Positions 34,076 to 41,580 of a DNA stretch of 64,000 bases are shown piece by piece. Numbering within the stretch: position 1 is the first letter of the stretch; every line of letters starts with the position of its first letter. The notes beneath the pieces were generated by a model. The model saw nothing but the letters and a program-made list of their open reading frames with translations, was not told where the DNA came from and did no database searches. The DNA comes from CAZFER01 sp964517495 (lineage in GTDB: Bacteria > Hinthialibacterota > Hinthialibacteria > Hinthialibacterales > Hinthialibacteraceae), in contig CAZFER010000019.1 of the NCBI GenBank assembly GCA_964517495.1, positions 1 to 64,000 on the forward strand, read 5' to 3'. The position numbers were made by a program, and so were the translations under genes.

Positions 34076-35680
34076 TCATTGATCCACCACGGTTAATTTG
34101 CTGATCGACACATCCCGAATGGCCATCCAGCCCCCCGCAACCGCAAAACGGAAATCAGATCCACCGTTTTCTCGATTGACAAAACGAGCATCCGGCAATG
34201 TCACTTTCTTCTTCATCCACTGGCCTTTATTCGTACATGAAACCATTTCAGAATCTTTGTAGGCACCGCTTAAGGTGGCGTTTCGGTCGTGGGAATCGTA
34301 TTGCAGGCGATGCCAATTGAAGCCCTCATCCCAGTAGGTATACTCCACTTCCAATTTTATTTCCTCGTCGAAATAATAGGGATCAGCCACTTTGAAGTAA
34401 ATATACGTCATTGATAAATCAGGCGTTCGAATGCAGTTTTCTTCTCCCAAGCGGCCATTGATAACCGGCCCATCGGGCTGGCCCTTCACCAGCCAAATAC
34501 CTTCAGATTCACCTTGATGGCCAAGCCTTACACGCACGGTCTGGGCGTCTTTGTATTCTTTTCCCTCATCGCTTGAGGGACGTGGCAATGGATCGGGATG
34601 TTCCAATTCGATGTTATCCACGCCACGTTCACCACGCTTGAATTTATCCACATACTCGCCGGTTAATTCAATGTATTGCCGGCCATATTCCGTTGATTCA
34701 CAAATCTCTGTGCCTTCATGCATTTCATTCCATGTTTCCAGCAACACAATGCGGGTACTGCTGTTCAACACTTTATTCCAACTGTAACGGTAATAATTCC
34801 CCTCTTCACGGTCACGAATCGGGGTGGTCCGCCCTGGCACCGCTGAATCGTTGTACCCCGGCCCAATCTGAGCCACTCGGCCAAACAGATGCGGTTTACC
34901 TAATGCCGCACCCCACTGGGTGGTGGCATCCGCCCTTGCCCTCCATGAGTTATCCTTAATGATAAAAGGCTCCACCCCATGGAAATCCTCTTTGAAATGC
35001 TCATACACATAATCAAAGGTGCTCTGATCATGGTCTTTGGCGAATCCACTTCCATAAAGCACGACCAATGGCTTGCCATCGATAGCCGCCCAATGCTTTG
35101 GATGAATCTGGTAAAAGAAATCGCGGATAGTGCGATAAAACAGATCTTTGCCCGCAGCCGTGCGTAAATCCGGCTTGTCATTATTGCCTATCACACCGCG
35201 AATGCCGGGCAATAGCGTGGAGGTATCGTAAAACATGCCAATCTTTGGCGAGGGCTTTCCTTCCCGTTCACGCCGCTCAATAGCGGTTTGCAGCGGCCCA
35301 AGGCCACGAATGCTAAACACGACACCCTGCCGAAAATAATTATCCAAGGTCCCCCAATACACCGGCAAGACAAAATCAATCCCCGCTTCAGCACAATCCG
35401 CCATCTGCTTTTCATGCCATTCCACTGAATTGTAACTCACTGTTTCGGGATTGGGAAAATGATCCTGCAGCGCGTCATCCGTATGTTCCCCATTATCATA
35501 GAAATGCTGATTGGGGTAATCATACCAATAAAAATAATGGGTTCCCACAATCTTTTGATCTTCATCATATGAGTCAATCTCATTCAAATTCCCCTGGTGC
35601 CACACAGGGTGAAAATCCTGCGTATAGCCATTTATTGTCAAAGCCATTGAGAGAATGAAAAAACAATTCCACCGTTTCAT
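34076..35680 (-). CDS. DUF5010-type secreted glycoside hydrolase-like protein
   Basis: The 534-residue protein has a Sec signal (~20 residues). The main domain opens with VGTHYFYWYDYPNQHFYD and contains EKQMADCAEAGIDFVLPVYW, DGKPLVVLYGSGF and RIVLLETWNEMHEGTEICES, a pattern of DUF5010 and related GH71/GH99-like (beta/alpha)8 barrels in which the WNE stretch carries acidic residues. A C-terminal beta domain (~360-530) resembles a carbohydrate-binding module. It probably acts on an extracellular glycan. It is followed after 4 bases by the 106-residue gene and then the rhamnosidase-like gene. Confidence 0.7.
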   Translation of the reverse strand: MKRWNCFFILSMALTINGYTQDFHPVWHQGNLNEIDSYDEDQKIVGTHYFYWYDYPNQHFYDNGEHTDDALQDHFPNPETVSYNSVEWHEKQMADCAEAGIDFVLPVYWGTLDNYFRQGVVFSIRGLGPLQTAIERREREGKPSPKIGMFYDTSTLLPGIRGVIGNNDKPDLRTAAGKDLFYRTIRDFFYQIHPKHWAAIDGKPLVVLYGSGFAKDHDQSTFDYVYEHFKEDFHGVEPFIIKDNSWRARADATTQWGAALGKPHLFGRVAQIGPGYNDSAVPGRTTPIRDREEGNYYRYSWNKVLNSSTRIVLLETWNEMHEGTEICESTEYGRQYIELTGEYVDKFKRGERGVDNIELEHPDPLPRPSSDEGKEYKDAQTVRVRLGHQGESEGIWLVKGQPDGPVINGRLGEENCIRTPDLSMTYIYFKVADPYYFDEEIKLEVEYTYWDEGFNWHRLQYDSHDRNATLSGAYKDSEMVSCTNKGQWMKKKVTLPDARFVNRENGGSDFRFAVAGGWMAIRDVSISKLTVVDQ

Positions 35681-35707
35681 TGGAGAAAATACCTCCTTTT
35701 TGGATAT

Positions 35708-35947
35708 CTATAGATTCATATTCCGCTTCATCCCTGAATAAATCAACAGCAATCCCACAATCGCCATCGCGATAAGATAAACCCAATCGATCCAGGGCAA
35801 TGCTTCAAACATCGAATTTGAGGTCCGCACAACATTAGAGGTTGAATGATCGCTGACCGCGATAAAAAGCAGCGTATGATGCAGGAAGGGAATCAACATC
35901 CCCAAAAACCAGGCAGCCAGGCCTAATCCAATACGAGTGTGGTTCAT
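35708..35947 (-). CDS. Small inner-membrane protein
   Basis: The 79-residue protein has two hydrophobic helices (IGLGLAAWFLGMLIPFLHHTLLF and VYLIAMAIVGLLLIYSGM, ~6-28 and ~56-74) joined by a polar loop, with a basic C-terminus (KRNMN). AAGGAACC precedes the ATG. No family is recognised. It lies between the beta-CASP nuclease gene (57 bases upstream) and the DUF5010-like gene (27 bases downstream) on the same strand. Confidence 0.6.
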   Translation of the reverse strand: MNHTRIGLGLAAWFLGMLIPFLHHTLLFIAVSDHSTSNVVRTSNSMFEALPWIDWVYLIAMAIVGLLLIYSGMKRNMNL

Positions 35948-36004
35948 GATAAGGTTCCTTTATTGTGTGATAAAATATATGAACCAATGATAATGAATTT
36001 CCTA

Positions 36005-37393
36005 TCACAAATCCACATACTCACCCCGTGTGGGAACCTTTACTGAATTTATCCCTTTGGAATACAGCCTCCGGGCCATTGCCTCGCTCTGGTCGGTTTC
36101 ACCGTGAACCAGGAAGAGGTTCTTCAACGTGTTTTTTGAAGCCAAGGCATATGCATCCAAATCATTCATATCGGCATGCCCACTGTAGGCATTGATAATC
36201 CGCACTTCAGCGTCCAGGGAATGCTCAAGCCCAAAAATACGCACCGTGGGATGGCGTTCAACAATCTTACGTCCCAATGTATGCTGCGCCTGAAAACCAA
36301 CGATCAAAACAATGTTATCAGGCTCCCCGATGTTATTGCGCAAATGATGAAGAATTCGCCCCCCCTCGCACATGCCGGATGCGGAAATAATCACCATCGG
36401 CCCTTCCTGATCATTGAGCGCCTGTGAATCTTCCTTCGTGCGAGTCAATTCCAAACTGGGAAACTCAAACGGATCCTCACGCTGTTCATACAATGCCTGG
36501 ATTTCCTCATCAAAACATTCGGGATGCAAGCGGAAAATCTCGGTGATTTTAATGGTCAATGGGCTGTCAATAATCACCTGGATGGGTGGGATTTTGTTCT
36601 GCTTCAGCAATTTGCCAAGGCTATATACTATTTCCTGCGATCGCTCAAGCGCAAACGACGGGATAATCAGTTTGCTTTTGCGCTCCACCACCACATTAAT
36701 CGCTTCTGCCATATGCGCATCGGCCACCTCGATAGGATCATGAGTGCGATTCCCATAAGTGCTTTCCATGATCATAAACTCCGCATCATCAACAACAACT
36801 GGATCACGCAGAATAGGCAAATGCTTACGCCCAAGATCACCCGTAAAAACCAGGCGTTTTTTCTCACCATTTTCGTTGACATCCAACACAACCACCGCCG
36901 AGCCAAGCACATGGCCCGCATCATAAAAGGTAAGCGTGACTCCCCCCGTTAAACGATAGGCTCGCTCATAATTGATGGCGATGAACTGTTTGAGCGATTT
37001 TTCCACATCATCAAACGTATAGATCGGTGAGATAAATTGCTCCGGTTTGGAAGCGATCTTTTTATTGTAAAATTCAGCATCTTTTTGCTGGATATGAGCA
37101 CTGTCCATCAGCATCACTGCACAAAGGTCACGAGTGGCGAGTGTACAAATAATGTCACCATCATACCCTTTACACAATGAAGGGATATTACCACTATGGT
37201 CAATGTGGGCATGAGATAACACCATCACATCCACATTTTGGGGCGCAAATGGCAGGTTGCGATTCAAACGGTTGGATTCCTCGCGCCGCCCTTGATAAAG
37301 TCCACAATCAAGCAGAATCCGCTTCCCATTGACTTCGATCAAATGCATTGAACCGGTTACCCCGCCAGCGGCCCCTAAAAAATGTATTCTCAT
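36005..37393 (-). CDS. Beta-CASP metallo-beta-lactamase ribonuclease
   Basis: The 462-residue protein has the metallo-beta-lactamase motif SHAHIDHSG (His61, His63, Asp65, His66), motif 3 AGHVLGSA, motif 4 FTGDLG, a beta-CASP insert with ESTYGNRTH and ISASGMCEGGRILHHL, and an RMMBL tail with AYSGHADMNDL and LVHGE. This is the architecture of CPSF73-like bacterial RNA-processing nucleases, which cut or trim RNA in the cytoplasm with two zinc ions. It follows metW after 40 bases on the same strand. Confidence 0.92.
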   Translation of the reverse strand: MRIHFLGAAGGVTGSMHLIEVNGKRILLDCGLYQGRREESNRLNRNLPFAPQNVDVMVLSHAHIDHSGNIPSLCKGYDGDIICTLATRDLCAVMLMDSAHIQQKDAEFYNKKIASKPEQFISPIYTFDDVEKSLKQFIAINYERAYRLTGGVTLTFYDAGHVLGSAVVVLDVNENGEKKRLVFTGDLGRKHLPILRDPVVVDDAEFMIMESTYGNRTHDPIEVADAHMAEAINVVVERKSKLIIPSFALERSQEIVYSLGKLLKQNKIPPIQVIIDSPLTIKITEIFRLHPECFDEEIQALYEQREDPFEFPSLELTRTKEDSQALNDQEGPMVIISASGMCEGGRILHHLRNNIGEPDNIVLIVGFQAQHTLGRKIVERHPTVRIFGLEHSLDAEVRIINAYSGHADMNDLDAYALASKNTLKNLFLVHGETDQSEAMARRLYSKGINSVKVPTRGEYVDL

Positions 37394-37433
37394 GCTGTTC
37401 TCCTGTTTTTTGTTATTGATTTCAATGAGGGAT

Positions 37434-38039
37434 TTATGCTAACACGCAGAGCGCCGATTCCGCCAGCAAATTGGGCATAATTTTGACGATTCGCCCTTTG
37501 GTCATAAATATTTTCTGCACAATTTGATGATTCTCTTTGTCGCAGAAACGATAAAAATCCTTTATGGAAAGAAATTGGATGTTCGGGCCATCATACCAAT
37601 CAAAGGGCAAGGCCTCTGTTATAGGCGCTCTTCCAAAGAAAAACAATTGGCAGCGTGATTTCCAATACCCAAAATTGGGAAAACTGACTATCCCCCTGCG
37701 CCCTACACGCAACATCTCTGCTATGACCAACTTGGGTTTACGCACTTCCTGCAGTGTTTCGCTTAGAATTACATAATCGAAGGTTTTATCGGGAAAGTCT
37801 TCCAGACCTTCATCAATATCGCCATGATAGGCGGTCAGGCCTTTGCTGATACATTCATAGACTTTGTCGTCTGATACTTCGACTCCTGTGCATTGGGCTT
37901 TCTTGCGTTCCTGTAACTTCTTTAACAGATCCCCTTCCCCACATCCTAAATCCAGTACTTTACTCCCCTCTTCCACTATTTGACAAATAAGCTCATGTTC
38001 CAGGTGTTCGCTTTGGGATGGAGAAGCATTAGATGGCAT
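37434..38039 (-). CDS. metW: MetW methyltransferase-like protein
   Basis: The start at 38039 (MPSNASPSQ) is chosen; the longer open frame to 38168 only runs through metX. The 201-residue product is a class I SAM-binding fold with KVLDLGCGEGDLLKKL (~27-42), and the MetW-specific segments YVILSETLQEVRKP and GRRGIVSFPNFGYWKSR. In bacteria using O-acyl-homoserine, MetW is needed together with MetX for efficient methionine synthesis. It overlaps the end of metX by 11 bases, which suggests tight coupling. GGAGG lies 12 bases before the ATG. Confidence 0.92.
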   Translation of the reverse strand: MPSNASPSQSEHLEHELICQIVEEGSKVLDLGCGEGDLLKKLQERKKAQCTGVEVSDDKVYECISKGLTAYHGDIDEGLEDFPDKTFDYVILSETLQEVRKPKLVIAEMLRVGRRGIVSFPNFGYWKSRCQLFFFGRAPITEALPFDWYDGPNIQFLSIKDFYRFCDKENHQIVQKIFMTKGRIVKIMPNLLAESALCVLA

Positions 38040-39231
38040 ATGACAACGGTTCCTCCGAAAGATTGGCCAGGAAATCCCGAATAATACGAGTCTGTTGCTC
38101 GTTTTCCAATAAAAACGAATCATGGCCATAGTCAGACTGCAACTCGCAGTAACTGACTGTTTTTCCATTCTGTTTCAATGCTTTTACTATTTCACGGGAC
38201 TGATAGGGGGCATATAACCAATCACTGCTAAATGCAATGACTAAATATTTGGCTTTCACGTGCTTTAGTGCCTGGGTGAGTGAATTGTGCCCCTCTGACA
38301 AGTCAAAGTAATCAAGAGCCTTGGAAATATAAAGATAACTGTTGGCATCAAACCGCTGAGTAAACGCAGCTCCCTGATATTGCAGATAACTTTCCACTTG
38401 AAAATCGGTCAAAAGGTTAAAACTGACTTTCTTCCGATCCTGCAACCGCCTTCCAAATTTTTCATGCATGGCATGGTCACTTAGATAACTGATATGTCCA
38501 ATCATGCGGGCAACCGCCAATCCGCGCGATGGAGGCTCTGAATCGTAATAATCACCATTGTTCCAATTGGGATCAGCAATAATCGCCTGGCGCCCGGCTT
38601 CATTCAACGCAATGTTTTGGGCAGAATGAATAGCCGTCGTGGCAATGGGCAAAGCGGAAACCACCGATTCAGGATAGGAAACCGTCCACTGCAGCGCCTG
38701 CATCCCCCCCATCGAACCACCAGCCACACATAGCAAACGCTTGATGCCTAAATAATCGATCAATCCCTTTTGCGCATTCACCATATCCCGAATGGTTATA
38801 AACGGAAAATCCAGTCCATACGGTTTTTTTGTATCCGGATTGATGGATGAAGGTCCTGTCGAACCACGGCAGCCCCCAATACAGTTTGAACAGATTACAA
38901 AATAACGGTTGGTATCAAATGCTTTTCCCGGGCCGATGAAGTTGTCCCACCAGCCCGGTTTTTTATCATTTGGAGTGTAATAGCCTGCTGCATGATGATC
39001 TCCCGACAGGGCATGCAGAATTAAAATGGCATTATCTTTCTCTGGCGAAAGCGTGCCATATGTTTCATACGCCAACCGAACAGGCCCCAACTTACGCCCA
39101 CAATCCAATTGCAATTCATTGGGCGGCACAAACAATGTGACGAATTGCTCTGAAACAATACCGACAGAGCCTTTTTCAGAATTCTGCTTACTAACTTTTT
39201 TATCAAGTTCGTCCGTTTTTTCCATAATCAC
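38029..39231 (-). CDS. metX: Homoserine O-acetyltransferase MetX
   Basis: The ~400-residue alpha/beta-hydrolase transfers an acyl group from acyl-CoA to homoserine, the first committed step of methionine synthesis. Visible motifs are LILHALSGDHHAAG, the MetX hallmark CSNCIGGCRGSTGPSS, the nucleophile elbow AGGSMGGMQALQW (Ser173), SDWLYAP and YGHDSFLLE for the catalytic Asp and His. The start is GTG at 39231 or ATG at 39225; neither has a strong ribosome site, and the gene follows metY by only 3 bases. Acetyl versus succinyl specificity is not proven by sequence. Confidence 0.94.
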   Translation of the reverse strand: MIMEKTDELDKKVSKQNSEKGSVGIVSEQFVTLFVPPNELQLDCGRKLGPVRLAYETYGTLSPEKDNAILILHALSGDHHAAGYYTPNDKKPGWWDNFIGPGKAFDTNRYFVICSNCIGGCRGSTGPSSINPDTKKPYGLDFPFITIRDMVNAQKGLIDYLGIKRLLCVAGGSMGGMQALQWTVSYPESVVSALPIATTAIHSAQNIALNEAGRQAIIADPNWNNGDYYDSEPPSRGLAVARMIGHISYLSDHAMHEKFGRRLQDRKKVSFNLLTDFQVESYLQYQGAAFTQRFDANSYLYISKALDYFDLSEGHNSLTQALKHVKAKYLVIAFSSDWLYAPYQSREIVKALKQNGKTVSYCELQSDYGHDSFLLENEQQTRIIRDFLANLSEEPLSYAI

Positions 39232-39234
39232 TCA

Positions 39235-40536
39235 CTATACTTTCGAAAGGGCTTGATCCAAATCTTGAATGATATCGTCAACGTTTTCAATCCCAATCGA
39301 AAGCCTTACATAATCAGGTGTCACACCTGTTGCCAATTGCTCTTCCTCTGTTAACTGCTGATGGGTCGTGCTGGCTGGATGTATAATCAACGATTTGGCA
39401 TCACCAATATTGGCTAAATGAGAAAAGAGATTGACATTCTCAATCAATTTCCTGCCGGCTTCCAGCCCACCTTTAATGCCAAAACCACATAACGCCCCAT
39501 ACAGGCCGCGGGTATGATACTTCTTGGCAATATCATAAGAGGGATGATCAGGCAATCCAGGATAATTGACCCAATTCACTTTATCATGGCCTTTTAGGAA
39601 TTCAGCCACTTTCACGGCGTTTTGGCTGTGCCGTTCCATCCGTAAGTGCAATGTTTCCAGGCCTTGAAGGAATAGAAAAGCATTAAATGGCGACATCGCT
39701 GGCCCAAGATCACGCAATAACTGCACCCTCGCCTTTATGGCAAACGCAACATTCCCCAAACCCGGAAAATCACCAAAGGTTTCCCAAATCTTTAACCCAT
39801 GATAACTGGGATCAGGCTCAGTCATTTGTGGAAATTTGCCAGTATCCCACTTGAATTTACCTGAATCAACCAGAATCCCCCCTATCGAGGTCCCATGTCC
39901 ACCTATAAATTTGGTGCATGAATGCATGATGATATCAGCGCCATGATCAAACGGCCTTATCAAATACGGAGTCGTGGCGGTGTTGTCAATAATAAGGGGA
40001 ATACCATTCTCATGCGCAATATTCGCCACGCCCTCAATATCCAGTGTATCCAATTTGGGATTCCCAATCGTCTCACCAAATATCGCTTTGGTCTTCGGTG
40101 TAATGGCATTCTTGAAATTATCGAGATTGCCTGGATCAACAAATTTCACCTTAATCCCCATCTTTGGGAACGTGTAATGAAACAAATTATAAGTCCCCCC
40201 ATACAAACTGGCGGATGAGACAATTTCATCACCACTTTCGGCAATATTTAAGCATGACAGGGTACAAGCCGCCTGACCGGAACCTACTGCCAATGCGGCA
40301 GTTCCACCTTCCAAACCCGCCACCCGTTTCTCCAATACATCAGTGGTGGGATTCATAATTCGGGTATAAATATTGCCAAATTCCTTTAAAGCGAACAGAT
40401 TGGCGGCATGTTCAGTATCGTTGAAAACATAGGATGTGGTCTGATATATGGGTACTGCTCGCGCATTGGTGGCGGGATCGGGCACTTGACCAGCATGAAG
40501 TGCCTGGCTTTCTAATCGCAATTCCTGGTCGGCCAT
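39235..40536 (-). CDS. metY: O-acetylhomoserine sulfhydrylase MetY
   Basis: The 433-residue PLP enzyme of the Cys/Met metabolism family converts O-acetylhomoserine and sulfide to homocysteine. RLESQALHAGQ opens the protein, YTRIMNPTTDVLEKR and GLEGGTAALAVGSGQAA bind the cofactor phosphate, DNTATTPYLIRP carries the PLP aspartate, and HSCTKFIGGHG contains the Schiff-base Lys209. It heads the metY-metX-metW cluster, with AAGGAG eight bases before the ATG and a 250-base leader upstream. Confidence 0.95.
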   Translation of the reverse strand: MADQELRLESQALHAGQVPDPATNARAVPIYQTTSYVFNDTEHAANLFALKEFGNIYTRIMNPTTDVLEKRVAGLEGGTAALAVGSGQAACTLSCLNIAESGDEIVSSASLYGGTYNLFHYTFPKMGIKVKFVDPGNLDNFKNAITPKTKAIFGETIGNPKLDTLDIEGVANIAHENGIPLIIDNTATTPYLIRPFDHGADIIMHSCTKFIGGHGTSIGGILVDSGKFKWDTGKFPQMTEPDPSYHGLKIWETFGDFPGLGNVAFAIKARVQLLRDLGPAMSPFNAFLFLQGLETLHLRMERHSQNAVKVAEFLKGHDKVNWVNYPGLPDHPSYDIAKKYHTRGLYGALCGFGIKGGLEAGRKLIENVNLFSHLANIGDAKSLIIHPASTTHQQLTEEEQLATGVTPDYVRLSIGIENVDDIIQDLDQALSKV

Positions 40537-40785
40537 TCTTATAACTCCTTCTCTCTAAATAATTTAGGATCGTCGCGCATCGACTGCAGCCATCAGCAAA
40601 GGCGTTGTGGAAGATAGAAAATAGTTGATTTTTCGAGGTTAGAAAAGGTCTGAGCCAAGCTTCCCACAAGATATCTACATTTTATATAGATATTGCGAAT
40701 CAAGGAAGCTCAACAAACAGGGGGAGAATTATATTTAAGCTAAACAACTTTTTTTCTTTAAATACGGTGCTAAGTTCTTTTATGT
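40537..40785. promoter_or_regulatory. metY upstream region with a 7-bp inverted repeat
   Basis: This 249-base region between metY and hicA should carry the metY promoter. ATATCTA at 40671-40677 is repeated inverted at 40687-40693 around an AT-rich centre (CATTTTATA), giving a possible operator. Downstream of it, the transcribed leader would be ~130 bases and can form several hairpins (for example GTCG..CGAC near 40571-40583). The conserved cores of SAM-I, SAM-II and SAH riboswitches were looked for and not seen. Confidence 0.3.
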
Positions 40786-40974
40786 CTAAAATCTTATTTT
40801 AAGCCCTGCTTGTTTACAAATTTCATTAACTGTTATTCGGTCAAAAAGCTTGTAACGTTTCACTGGAAGAATCATTTTCCCATTGGAATAAAATGAATGA
40901 TTCCCTCCTTCACGCAACAAATAAAAACCATTCTTTTCCAAATGTTTGACAAGTTCTCGGCGCTTTACAGACAA
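40786..40974 (-). CDS. hicA: HicA-type mRNA interferase toxin
   Basis: The 62-residue protein has the HicA/YcfA dsRBD-like fold signature: KRRELVKHLEKNGFYLLREG, then GGNHSFYSNG with the catalytic His, and a C-terminal ITVNEICKQAGL. HicA cleaves mRNA and is neutralised by HicB. The start is a TTG at 40974, 5 bases after the hicB stop, with GAGGA inside the end of hicB; the order antitoxin first is the reverse of the E. coli operon but common. Its partner hicB appears frameshifted, so toxicity or viability of the toxin is a question. Confidence 0.87.
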   Translation of the reverse strand: MSVKRRELVKHLEKNGFYLLREGGNHSFYSNGKMILPVKRYKLFDRITVNEICKQAGLKIRF

Positions 40975-40979
40975 GTTTT

Positions 40980-41205
40980 CTAATCCTCAAGTATTACAGG
41001 AATTGGTTCATATAACGATCCACCTGGAGGTATTTCTTTTCCAATATCCCTATAAGCAAGTATCATTTCATGAAGCGCATCTTGCACCCCGGCATTCTTC
41101 CAACGAGGAACCTTCCGTTATGACCTCTGGCCATTCAACGAGTTGTCCCATGTATCCCCTGGAAATTTTCGTATATTTAGCCGTATACGTGTAAGATCGA
41201 TCCAT
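40980..41205 (-). pseudogene. hicB: HicB-type antitoxin gene with apparent 1-base frameshift
   Basis: From the ATG at 41205 (AAGGTG five bases upstream) the frame reads MDRSYTYTAKYTKISRGYMG, then QLVEWPEVITEGSSLEECR, the HicB RNase-H-like fold. It then leaves frame at a run of four C (41087-41090 on the plus strand). Removing one base lets it continue as VQDALHEMILAYRDIGKEIP and on through LYEPIPVILED to a TAG directly before hicA, giving a normal ~74-residue HicB. The extra base may be a sequencing error, a real mutation, or programmed. No DNA-binding domain is present. Confidence 0.8.
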
Positions 41206-41580
41206 AAGTACACCTTGTATCCTGTCTTTTATCACCATAAATCGCCCTTGATTACAAAAGAAAGGAAATATATCTGAATTTTTAGTTTATTTGAAAGACA
41301 AGTTATTACACCATATAATATTATTTCCAGAGTATAGGAATAAAAGTGGATAACATGATTAAGCAGAAACAATCTAAATTAAGGAAGAGATGTGATCAAT
41401 GGTTTGATGAAACCAGCAAGGTAGAGGTTTTCTGGACACATTTGAAGTGATTGCCTTAATCAATAAATCAGAACACTCCCACTAAGGTACACTTCCAACA
41501 TCACACAAATCCCTATAAATTGAAAGAATCACTAAATGATAATAGTCTATTAGAATATCTAACAGAAAGAGGAATATAAA
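41206..41580. other. Intergenic region upstream of the large secreted protein gene
   Basis: This 375-base AT-rich gap lies between divergent hicB and the gene at 41581 and should hold both promoters. A 31-codon frame at 41355-41450 (MIKQKQSKLRKRCDQWFDE and onward) starts with ATG but has only a weak GTGGA site, so it is not called as a gene. AGAGGA at 41570 serves the gene at 41581. No repeats were recognised. Confidence 0.4.

Noticed and set aside
37434..38168. Longer 244-residue version of MetW
   Set aside because: The first 43 codons are antiphase metX sequence; the ATG at 38039 fits MetW length and has a ribosome site.
40540..40700. SAM riboswitch upstream of metY
   Set aside because: The SAM-I GATGAAACC-type core, SAM-II pseudoknot and SAH cores are not present, so only a generic leader is reported.
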